Source of the DNA: Actinia tenebrosa
Lineage: Eukaryota; Cnidaria; Anthozoa; Actiniaria; Actiniidae
NCBI RefSeq assembly: GCF_009602425.1
Contig: NW_022258870.1
Span: forward strand, 163,809 to 227,808
Direction: 5' to 3'
Length of the DNA stretch: 64,000 nt
In this document: in pieces, positions 46,601 through 64,000 of the stretch
Layout of the letters: each line of letters starts with the position of its first letter
Numbering within the stretch: position 1 is the first letter of the stretch
Translations under genes and position numbers: made by a program
Notes under the pieces: generated by a model
Told to the model about the DNA's origin: nothing
The model's input: only the letters and a program-made list of their open reading frames with translations
Databases searched by the model: none

Positions 46601-47856
46601 ATAGATGAATGAATAGACGTTTGGGTGGATGAATGGACAGAAAGTCTGGTAGGTTGATAAGCTAATGGACAAATTGTTCAGATAGGTGTAACAGACTTGG
46701 TCAAGACAAGTTTTAATTTATTGTCAAGTTCTTTTCTCGCTAAACTGAAAAAATTTAGTCAATTCAATTCTTCCCTGTACAGACTGGAAAGCCAATCTGC
46801 CGTCCGATATTCATGGACGAAGTGAAGGTTGGAGTCTACAACAACGATCCTGCAGCTGATGACGATCATGGCTGGGGTTACTATGGTTACGTGACGAACC
46901 GCATGGATGATCAGTTTTTCCTTGGAAAGGATCTTCTCGTTTGCCCTATTGTCAACCCAGGGCAAACAAACCGTCCCGTCTACCTCCCCTCTGGTAGCAA
47001 ATGGTACCACTTCAAGGATAACAAAAAGCCTCTTGATGCACCCGTCATGGGAGGGGTGGAGTTCGATTTCTACGCTCCATGGGACAAGATGGGCTCAGAC
47101 AACTGCGCACTATACGTGCGCGAAGGTGCCATCATTCCTACTCGTGAGCTTGAGCAGTACATTGGTGAGCTGTATTCTCAAGGAAAGGACAATCCATTAA
47201 CCTTCAACATCTACCCTGGACGAGGCGACAAGTACACGCTTTATCTGGATGACGACGGTGTGACGAATGCAGCTGAGAAGGAGCTGAAGTACAGAATTGT
47301 GGACGTTTCACACGAAGGTTTGTTAAGTACACAAGTTTTTAGCAAGACGAAATTAGGTTAAAATTACATCCCTGCAGTGATTATGGGTGAATTTTATTTT
47401 TACACTAGTCTTCACCGCGAGTCTTTACCATCACTGAGCCTGAGAGCAGTGTTTGTCGTCTTAGAATTACGGTTTGCTCGACCAATCACAGCACGCGAAA
47501 CTTTATATTCAAGTCTAAAATTTGACTAATCACTCTTCGTTTCTTTCACAGAAACTCACAACCAGCGCCGTGTAGTTTTCAGCCGTAAACATGACAAGTT
47601 TACTCCCAGGGAGACTTTCTATTACGTAGCTTTACTGGCCAGCGGTGAACCCTCTAGAATCACTGTGAATGGAGAAGCTGTTCCAAAAGAAAATGGCGTC
47701 AACAATGACGAGATGGCCGAATCACTGGCCGGTCGTGGTTATAATTCCTACTACTACAATTTCTCACTAAATACCACTTTCATTAAGGTCTTTGATGTGA
47801 AGAAGGAAATTGTAGTTGTTGCTGACTTTAGTCCTGTGAGTGCTATGCAAGCATAA
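43649..47856 (+). CDS. GH31 alpha-1,4-glucan lyase-like enzyme
   Basis: Exons 43649-45177, 45507-45601, 45896-46314, 46783-47317 and 47552-47856 join in frame to 960 residues. GH31 alpha-glucosidases hydrolyse alpha-1,4-glucans; the lyase branch (EC 4.2.2.13) eliminates instead, releasing 1,5-anhydro-D-fructose from starch or glycogen. Lyase-type signatures as I remember them from red algal enzymes: [55 protein letters not shown] (nucleophile Asp at residue 477), [15 protein letters not shown] (acid/base Asp at 573), CDIGGF and [13 protein letters not shown]. Ordinary animal GH31 enzymes read WIDMNE at the nucleophile. The C-terminal beta domains have YVREGAIIP and FNIYPG. Characterised lyases are about 1,040-1,090 residues. 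No signal peptide is seen, suggesting a cytosolic enzyme acting on glycogen or ingested starch, unless a 5' exon exists; a TCTCTTTTAG acceptor 13 bases before the ATG suggests a 5' UTR exon. Confidence 0.85.
46370..46640 (+). repeat. (GGAT)n-derived tandem repeat in glucan lyase intron 3
   Basis: Irregular GGATGGAT, GGATGGGA and GGATGCAGGGAT units decaying to the right into AGATGAAT-type units. Simple-sequence origin. Confidence 0.85.
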
Positions 47857-49428
47857 AAGTGAATAAGTCTACTCCGCAGGCATCTCCTTTGCTCTCGGAC
47901 TTCCTGTGGAGAGGAGAAAAAACCAAGGGGGAAGGAGGGGTTCTTCTCTGTCTCCTATAACACAGGAATCCCAATAAAATTCTGTACGATAAATATGGAG
48001 TGACCTGCGGAGGCTAAAGATGAATGTAATGGAAGGGGATTAAGAGTAAACCAATAACCAGTAAATTAGTTTAGAATTCTCTGGTATTCATGTGTTTCAA
48101 TGTTTTAAAGTTATATGGGAATCAGTAGGGAGGAAACAAAACACTGCATAGATTATTTTGTTTGTCTTCATAGTTAGTCGAATCGAAAAGTTTCAAATTG
48201 AAAAAGAAAGGATGTAAGAGTGTTGTTACATCCGCATTCTCTTGCTTTTTTTTTGCACAAGTTTCACATTTGTTTCTTCAGGAATTGTTATATCTCAAAT
48301 ATACTGTGGCCTAGTATATTATGAAGGCAATTATTCTTGGCTTGCACGTTACGTCATCGTGGCCATGTTGGTGCCATTTAACAAAAGATTTTTCATTAGC
48401 ATCCATTGTTAACGGCACCACAATGGCCGCCATGGTTTTGTCTTTTGACTCTCTTGGGAATGCTTGCAACCCATCAATAGCTGTGGGAGATCGAGCCGCA
48501 AATGCTGTTGGTGTACTGTGGGGAAAATGTCCTGTTTTACGGATATAAGCCAAATTTGAAGCATTTTGACATAAACTGATCCATAAACCACAACACATGT
48601 ATTTCCCGCATGTCTGATATATTTTAGCATAGCGCTTTCGTTCTTGGGGTTTATATCCTGTTTAGCTAATGTTTCCTTTGAGTTAAATATGTTGCGCGTT
48701 ACGCCATCGCGGCCATGTTGTATTTCAGTAACAAAAGCTATTCAACCAAAACCCGTGGCATTTTAATCAACTCGTATTGTTCCGTAGTGCGTACATTCCT
48801 TACTATACAATGGGCCTTAAGAACAATTCGTACACAATCGAGGCTAAGACTGAGCAAAGGCGAATTCCAAACGGGGGTATTGAGCATCGATATCCATTGC
48901 TAATCGCACGTTTTTGTCTTTTGACTATCTTGGGAATGCTATATTATTATATGTTTCGCTTCTCAAAGTCATTTTAATTTCACAATTTCATTGGATAAAT
49001 CATTAATTAATCTGTCTCCATACTGATGTATTTCCCTTAAAGCTGAACAATAAAAAAAATGTTGGTGTTAGTTAGTCATGTCATGTTTTGCTTGATTTTG
49101 ACTTGAATATGATAATATCTAATGCTAACCATTCAGGCCAGTGCTTCCCATCTAGCTAAAAACCCGCTTCTTTTTAAATGGTCATTATATTACAGTGAAA
49201 ATGGTCATCAATTTTCCAAAAATAGTTATTCATAAGACGTTACGTCACCGTGTCACGCCACGCGTTGACGGACGTCTTTAAGGGGTGTAGCTGCATAATT
49301 TATCCACACGAGTGTCGACGGGATATATATATATATATTTTCATCCTTGCGTGCTGATTCATTCTTCAATTGAACCTTACCATCTTCACCACAAGCTTTG
49401 TTTCTTGGTACTATTAGATCATTTTATC
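47857..49428. other. Interval between glucan lyase-like and transgelin-like 2
   Basis: Holds the 3' UTR of the lyase-like gene (AATAAAATT near 47973). Two diverged segments share a CGTTACGTCATCG/CGTTACGCCATCG block, GCGGCCATGTTG and TTTGTCTTTTGACT (about 48345-48470 and 48695-48945). The right end holds the promoter of the next gene. No exon seen. Confidence 0.55.
49323..49340 (+). promoter_or_regulatory. Candidate TATA element upstream of transgelin-like 2
   Basis: A TATATATATATA run ends about 90 bp before the start codon at 49429, the right distance for a TATA box plus a short 5' UTR. It could equally be a simple AT repeat; no transcript data are available. Confidence 0.3.
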
Positions 49429-55298
<5,870 letters not shown>

Positions 55299-57768
55299 AC
55301 ACATCAGAGAATATAAAAAATTCTCCTGCAGCAAGTATGAAGAGTCAAGCTTGCCTTTAGATTAACTGATTCGTCTGTTTTATTACGTTTTGATAAAAAT
55401 GAGGTGATTAAGCTTAACATCAATTATATACAAAATATAAGTCATTATGACTTATGGATTTTTTATTTGACATGTGACTAGACATTTTATGAAATATTTT
55501 TCTGTACCCTGCATATGTAAACAATTTTTTCGCCAATAAATATTGTAGCTGTGGTCTATAATATCGGGGTTTTTTGCTAGTGTGAAAACAATACTGATGT
55601 GCACTCTGATTGGCTAAGGCTATGCTGCAGCGACATTCTATCAATAAATTTGTAAGTTCTGACAATGTAACGCGCTCTGATTGGTCACTAGTTATTGTAA
55701 AGTGTGATCATACTGTACTGCAAGTTTCCTGGTTTCGAAAATCGTGTTTTTCCTTCGCTCCAAATCACTCTTTTCAGCTACAGGACTTCTTAAAAAGTAA
55801 GTAAATACCTGTCTTTATATCCGCCTTGTTTTGTTTCATTCACGGCGGCTATGTGGGTTTCTCTGTAAAACTTTGAACGATATTCTTTCCATTTTTAAAG
55901 CTAAGTTTAAAGCTTTAATTTTTGCAAAGTTGCACACTCAGATGGTTTTTACTTTTTTTACCTCTTCTTTCCAAAATGAGAACAGGTTTTACGAATCTTG
56001 TCAAGTAAATAGCAGCTTGTTTTATTTTAAACTTTTTCTTTTCTTTTCTCGATTGGGCAAGTTTCTCGCATGACAAGTTTTTTCATTCAAAGGCTATTTT
56101 TTCGGAATCGTAGTCTAGTAGCTGTCAGTGTTTTATGAAAATATACTCACTTTAACTTTAATTTCTTATATCCAGTTAATTTTAATTTCTTATATCTATT
56201 TTAAAAAGGTCGAGAATCACCTAACTTCTGCTCGACTTTTTTTCGACGGCGAGCGCCCAAAAACAGAAAGGAAATCGTCTCTTAGTAAGACAACAATCTA
56301 ATATATTTATGTTCTTTAAATGATTGTGATTTGAATAATATGATCGTCCATATTATAGTAATTTTGAAGAGTTTTTACCTCGATTTTTTTCTCTATCTTC
56401 GACTGAGGCGCGTCACTTTGATTCATCTTTGTTTTGGCGGGAACAGTTGAGCATGAGCAACGCGCGCGCGGGCGTTGAACAGATACGTTTCTTCATTTCC
56501 CGCCAAAATTTTCGAAAACAATCCGGCGATAAGTGATGACTTTTACCCTTTATAAAATGACATCTCTAGGAAATTCACAAAAAAACTGCAGAAATTGAAA
56601 ATATAGTAATAATCTCGTATGAACTCGAGATACAAGTCAGCCCGGTAAATGCGAAAAGTATTGTTGATCAAAATTTAATTAAATGAGTGTAGAAACTTCT
56701 CGAAAGATGGTGCTTACAGCTAACCTCACGGATCATAGTTGTATAAAAAATACTTGACGTGTTTGCCGGTCTCAACAAGTGATTAGCTTCCTGTTGTTTT
56801 CCGATGATTGTGGAACTACCAATTTGGAAATACGGCTCAGTTACTTGAAGTATCCGAGGAATTTGACAAAATACAAAATCAATTTTACGCGACGGCTCCC
56901 TGCGTGGAAAAGAGAAAAAAAAGCACAGCGGGAGGCACAAGCAAAACGACGACCAATAAAAAACCCCTATGAATACCAGTGATTGAGGATGAATGATGTT
57001 ATTCCTTTAAAGGAATAGACAGCAACTGGGATGTCTGGGACTATGACTGGTATGTCAGGTTCATTAAGATATATCAGTTCAGGCAGCGCTCCTTTTTTTC
57101 ATATGCAACGGCACCCAAACTCTCTAACATTCTGAATGAAAACAGATTCATTAAAGGTCACTATCAATAGACGTCACTTCCGGTAATAGCTTCGTTTTTA
57201 ATGGTTTGTAGAATCTTGGAGGTTGTTTTGATTTCGTAGAAATCGTCAAATACAATGATAGTTTGACGACTTATTTTGACATGTTTTGACTCGACATCCG
57301 CTATTTGCCTTTCAGTCAACCGCTTGTTTGCCCCCCAGTCAATTCCAAAAAAGTCACGTGATTGATAGTAAGCAATAAAGCAATTACTATCAATCCAATT
57401 TCTGAACTTTTTTGTAAAAGTCTCCGAAAATAGGCCTAGGGTTGGTGATTTCTTGTGCATTGAGCTTTCTGTTTGACGGCACTTAGCAAACAAAACGAAA
57501 CACAAAAAACGGCCGAAAATGACTAAATGTTTTTAAATGAGTATTCTGTGCCGCATGAATGGCAGGAAAGCAGTGAATTGCGAAATTGAAATGAATATGT
57601 CATCCTATGGTGTACCATATTTAGAATTGTAACTGTTACCTCGATGAAACGTCTTGGTGGGGTGTATACATTTATATTGTTGTGTTGTTACATACATCAT
57701 TCATCACTTGAACCAAACCATCTGCATCATCTTCTGCCATCTTTTTACTCATCACCCCCGGCTTTAAT
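55299..57768. other. Interval between transgelin-like 2 and 3
   Basis: Contains the 3' UTR of gene 2 (AATAAATATT near 55536), two CTCTGATTGG(C/T) motifs (55606, 55676), a GCGCGCGCGGGCG stretch near 56462 and, at the right, the 5' flank of gene 3. A 113-codon minus-strand frame at 57164-57505 has no recognisable domain and I do not call it a gene. Confidence 0.55.
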
Positions 57769-60140
<2,372 letters not shown>

Positions 60141-61177
60141 AATCACAAAAGAAAGGAAGATATTTGTGTTCTTCTACAAGTGATGAAAATAGAACAAAGA
60201 GTCTAGGACTTTTTGCAATGTTGTTGTTTTTCGCGAGTCTTTTAGTGACCAACGTAAATCAACTTCGGTTTCATATGTATTTTAACGTAACTGTGGCAAT
60301 CACTTTGTTCTTATTGCTGAACTTGTATTTTACCCATTGTTGTAAGTGTTACTATTTTGCCTTTTTACTTTACCATCTGAGTAATTACGAGGGGAGAGGA
60401 TGGGAGGGGATGGGAGGGGAGGGGAGGGGAGGGAAGGATAGAGTCAGACATTTCCGTGACTGAGCTCGAGAATTATCAATACAGCCTTTGGAAATCAGAA
60501 TAGTTTATTTTATTTAAGCCACCAATCTACATAAAAAATCATTCACGATTTATCTTGTAACTAATTCCTATGTTGTGAATCAGCGGCGGTGAAGAATCGT
60601 CCCTCTTTTCTTTTTTATCGTTTGACATCCAAAAATAAAGACGTCAGACTTTACAATTACTACTGTTGCGCAATTGATTTACCGTATCATATTCCAATCG
60701 ACTCAATTGTCGCATGCGATATTGCAAACGATTTTCTCATTCGGCTTATTTATAGTACCCTATGTACGCCATGTTTAGAACTTCACGCCAATATCATCGA
60801 TCAAGTTTTGGGTACTATACTTCACAATGCACATAGAGTCTTTCTCGGGTTTTCANCTTGTCACGCAAGACTTTCGAGAGTCACGATCCACGTCACCAAA
60901 TCCAGGCCTTCCTCGTGTCCAGTCCTAGCTCGGCTGTTTCTTATCGCGATAAAAAAGGGAAGAGGGACGAGGGATTTTTCTTAAGAAGTTAAGTAAACAA
61001 ATTAGCCATTTCGAGGTTGGGGGAAACACTGGGTCGAGTTGGTGTTGCAGTGCGTTTTAGGGCTGTTTTATGGGACAAATTAGACAGCATCTTGGAAACC
61101 ATCTCGCAAACCAGTTCTTCCCTCAATCTTCGGAATGGCTAATTAAGATAAAGGTCTAGAGGGGCTAGCTATCGACG
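60141..61177. other. Convergent 3' flanks of transgelin-like 3 and 4
   Basis: The two genes end tail to tail about 1 kb apart. Includes a (GGGAGGGGAT)-type G-rich run at 60390-60437. A 131-codon frame at 60589-60984 matches no family I know and is not called. Confidence 0.55.
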
Positions 61178-63286
61178 TCAGGGCATGTGGATTGCTTGTC
61201 TTCCTCGCATTTGTTCTTCTGAGAAACTACGTGGGTTCGCTTCCGCTTCTTTAGGTCCAAGTTGGGGAAGATTTGGGTCCTTAAGAGCGGCCTAAAATAC
61301 AAAACAAAACAAATAGGAATATCATAAGAATACAATCTTACCACATGTAAAAGAAAAGTCTACGATATCTCCCAGCCACATAGAAAAAAGCTTTGAACAA
61401 AAGAATAAGGAGAACAGGGGCGTATCAAGGGGATCCCACATGGGGTGTCTGTGGACACCTTTTTCCGTGGCGGTTTGTTTTGTATCAAGGATGTATTGTG
61501 GGGGAGGGGAGGGGTGGGAATTTAACTTCGCGAGCAAATTTTATTGGCAAATCCAATTCGATCCATGACGTTCGGTATGGACCTGAAACTTAGTTGATAG
61601 AAACGAGGTCTCAAAAAAGTATCTAATAGTTGACTTACCTTGCGGCCTAATGCGTGGATACCATCGATTACCTATAAAGGGTCAACCAATACCATTAATA
61701 TACCTATTTAGCTTTGGCGTAATGTAACATTACTTTGAGAAGACACCATGAATATGGATATAACTCAAACAAAGAATCTTATTCCCAAGAGAATGACACG
61801 TGGTCTGAAATGGGAAAACATTACACCAAAGCTAGATAGGTCTATTACAACTCAAACAAATAATGCTATGCTCAAGAGAATGACACTTGGTCTGATATGG
61901 GAAAACATTGCACCAATTGAATAAGGTCTATTGACTGACTTACACTTGGCATATTCTGCTTCTCGTAGAGGTCCACAGTTTGGAATAAGTCGCTTCTTGC
62001 ACATCCATATGATTCCATAAATTTAAGAAAATTTCCAATGTTTTCCATCTGAGATAAGAATAGTAACGATACCTTGCGTGATTAATCTATTGTTTCAAGA
62101 ATAATAAAAGTCTTGGCCTTTTCCTTGACACTCGGCAGACTAAGCTAACCCAGTCCCCCCGAACCCCCGTCTAGTCACCATGAAAACGGATTGAAATCTC
62201 TCACCTGCTTGAACGCCAATTTCGATTCATTGATTTTTATGTTAGCGCCAAGTTTGTTGGCTACCCTGAAATAGTAAAAGCATTAAGATGCTTAGATAAA
62301 ACCTCGATATAAAATGAATAGTGACGCAAAAATGACACCACTGCAAAACTGAGATGTCATGAAGCTCACTTGAAAAAATCGACTAGCGAAAGAATAACAC
62401 CTACATGCCCGCCAATGCAAAATGTATATTCAATTCATTAATTAGCAAGAGCTTATTAGCAACGGTTTTTTTTTTTTTTTTTTTACACATTTTATGGCCT
62501 GGAAATCCATTCCTTAAAGAGGAAAAGTGTCATCAGATTTGAAAATTTTTATCGATTCTGATTGGCTAACATTTCTTTTCCAGATCAACTTGAGAGCTTT
62601 AGGAACTTAACCCCGAAATAAAACTTAGACAAATTTGCTTTTCCTTCTCGGCAAATGGATATAGGGATTTGACAGAAAGATATGTACACTCGGTAGATTC
62701 CCTTTGGAGTGCTTCAGAACAATTTTCAGATCAAAATAAGGGTTTTCATTCTCATTGAAATGAAAGCGACGTTATAGCCGCGTGGAATGACAGGAATGAC
62801 ATAATCAGTAGTGGACCTCTTATTTTGCAGAGTCTTCAACAATTCCACTACGTAATGCTCATGGAACATCAGAAAAAGGTCCCAGTACTGAACCTTGAGG
62901 AACCCCAAAGGTACGTATATAAAAAATAAAGTGATAAGAAGAAGAATAACATTACTGTTGGTGGTCCCAATACAGAGCTCTGAAGCAATCCAGTTGTTGA
63001 TGCTGATAGATGACATGCAAAAATAACAGGGAAAAAATGGTCCCGTGTCAATAGAAAACTTTGTATAGCCAGTGCAGTGGTTATGTCAAGTGAAAGAAGT
63101 GAAATATATATATGGCCATCAAAACATCAGTAACTAAAATATATACCTTAATAGTACAGCTCCGCTTCTCAGGATTTCATGTACACCGTCAATTCCTTCC
63201 TTCCCTTCGAAGACTTTCTCGGCCAGAACAGCCTCAATCCATTCTCGTGCCTTCTCTTCTTGTTCGGTATCGTACTTGGCTTCGAT
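61178..63286 (-). CDS. Transgelin-like protein 4, CH domain only, first exon not seen
   Basis: Minus-strand member of the family. Visible exons in gene order: 63286-63147, 62265-62205, 62048-61944, 61671-61639 and 61291-61178, all in frame (150 residues plus stop) with the same phases and the same lengths (140, 61, 105, 33) as the internal exons of the other genes. CH-domain sequence: KYDTEQEEKAREWIEAVLAE, DGVHEILRSGAVLLRVANKL, NESKLAFKQMENIGNFLKFM, FQTVDLYEKQNMPS, VIDGIHALGRK. The last exon begins normally (LPQLGPKEAEANPRSFSEEQ) but ends MRGRQAIHMP and a stop where the others continue into the calponin-like repeat, which is absent. The 17-codon first exon (MA-RP-GFG type) was not found up to the window edge and probably lies beyond it or among the repeats there. 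Confidence 0.88.
61745..61925 (+). repeat. Tandem pair of a dispersed 90-bp module
   Basis: Two units of CTCAAACAAA-AAT, then AAGAGAATGACACGTGGTCT and GAAATGGGAAAACATTACACC, ending in GGTCTATT, in an intron of transgelin-like 4. Related single units sit near 4385-4490 and 19300-19385 (+) and 3380-3460 (-). Confidence 0.6.
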
Positions 63287-64000
63287 CTGAAGGACACAGA
63301 AGAGTCTTTGTGAGTGCAGTTCATAAATTTTCATTTCCAGTCTCCCTCTTACCCGGTTACCTAGGTTACAGGCCAAAATCGCAGAGCAAATGAATGAATA
63401 GCGAGGAAAGAAGTAGCCAGTTTTACAGTTCTCTAAAACTGCATTTTTTTAATGCTGTATAACGTTTGATGTAAGATTTTGAGCCATATTACATGCTCGT
63501 GCCAAACTAGGCCCTACTTTATAGATGGGGTCAAATTTACTAGTAACGATAGGCGTCAACTGGGTTGCCTGTATCATGCACAGAGGCCTAGTATAGCTGA
63601 AGAAGCTTGCAATGTTGGCCAACAGATAATGGAATGTTTCACAGAAGAAAAAAAAAAGATTTCCTTTAAATCGTCTAGGACGATATTCTCCCTTAAGGTG
63701 TTCTCTACATATTGAAATAATTGCGGGTTCTGCCCTTTTTTAGGCTATAAAAAAACAGTTTTGAGTTATGCATGTCACACTACTTGTGACTTCGATCTTG
63801 CACCATGACGCAACAAGATCAAACACTCCAATGTTCTCAGTCTGAATTCCCAGCAATTTTTTTAAATGTTTTTATCATCCTTTGTTATTATGTTATTTAC
63901 TGGGGTAGCTGTTTATTTTCCTGGTCAGAAAATGCAGAAATTGCACAACAGTACCCAGAAGTCTTCACGACACTACCCAAGAGTCCTTTGCGGGCATATG
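63287..64000. other. Right edge of the window, upstream of the visible transgelin-like 4 exons
   Basis: Should hold intron 1 of transgelin-like 4. I found no exon. From 63560 on it is occupied by a Harbinger-like element that runs off the edge. Confidence 0.6.
63560..64000 (-). mobile_element. Non-autonomous PIF/Harbinger-like element, copy 2, cut by window edge
   Basis: Begins CTGGGTTGCCTGTATCATG, the same terminal repeat as the right end of the element at 21815-22289, and continues as its reverse complement through GGGTTCTGCCCTTTTTTAGG, CATGACGCAACAAG, TTACTGGGGTAGCTGTTTAT and CAGAAAATGCAGAAATTG. About 440 bp are visible. Its opposite end lies outside the window. Confidence 0.75.

Noticed and set aside
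57164-57505. 113-codon minus-strand frame
   Set aside because: Looks somewhat protein-like but matches no family I know, has no neighbouring exons and lies in repeat-rich flank.

Overview
This is a window of an invertebrate animal genome. The genes have many short exons with GT/AG introns, and the flanks are full of short inverted-repeat elements and tRNA-derived SINEs. One SINE has a tail of the 'ttctccgggttctccgg' type, which I associate with anthozoan cnidarians. A stony coral or sea anemone is my best guess; no search was possible to confirm it. Two assembly gaps (12382-12536 and 27440-28099) and several single N bases show it is a draft. I saw no reverse transcriptase, integrase, capsid or transposase coding sequence; the mobile DNA I could recognise is non-autonomous.

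Layout, left to right: a 5'-partial sorbitol dehydrogenase gene (642-3829, +); an intronless gene for APC/C subunit 4 (5371-7668, -); a head-to-head promoter interval; a complete 17-exon ARMC2 gene (8233-20850, +); an MFI/C11orf65-type IQ-motif gene (22729-30475, +) with at least one exon lost in an assembly gap; the first of four transgelin/calponin-like genes (31287-34626, +); an uncharacterised cupin-like gene (35223-36627, -); about 7 kb without genes but rich in miniature inverted-repeat elements; a complete five-exon GH31 gene that reads as an alpha-1,4-glucan lyase rather than an ordinary alpha-glucosidase (43649-47856, +); then three more transgelin-like genes (49429-55298 +, 57769-60140 +, 61178-63286 -).

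How they fit together: ARMC2 serves axoneme assembly and ANAPC4 the cell cycle; MFI is an IQ-motif protein. The four transgelin-like genes share exon phases and nearly identical exon lengths, so they are a local tandem family. One has a 1-bp frame break, one has lost its C-terminal calponin-like repeat, and one has a tandem repeat that copies its own 5' splice site. The most unusual content is the glucan lyase-like gene. This enzyme class is known to me mainly from red algae and fungi and turns starch or glycogen into 1,5-anhydrofructose. Its nearest upstream neighbour, in divergent orientation, encodes a cupin-like protein, which invites a cautious hypothesis of an anhydrofructose pathway in this animal.
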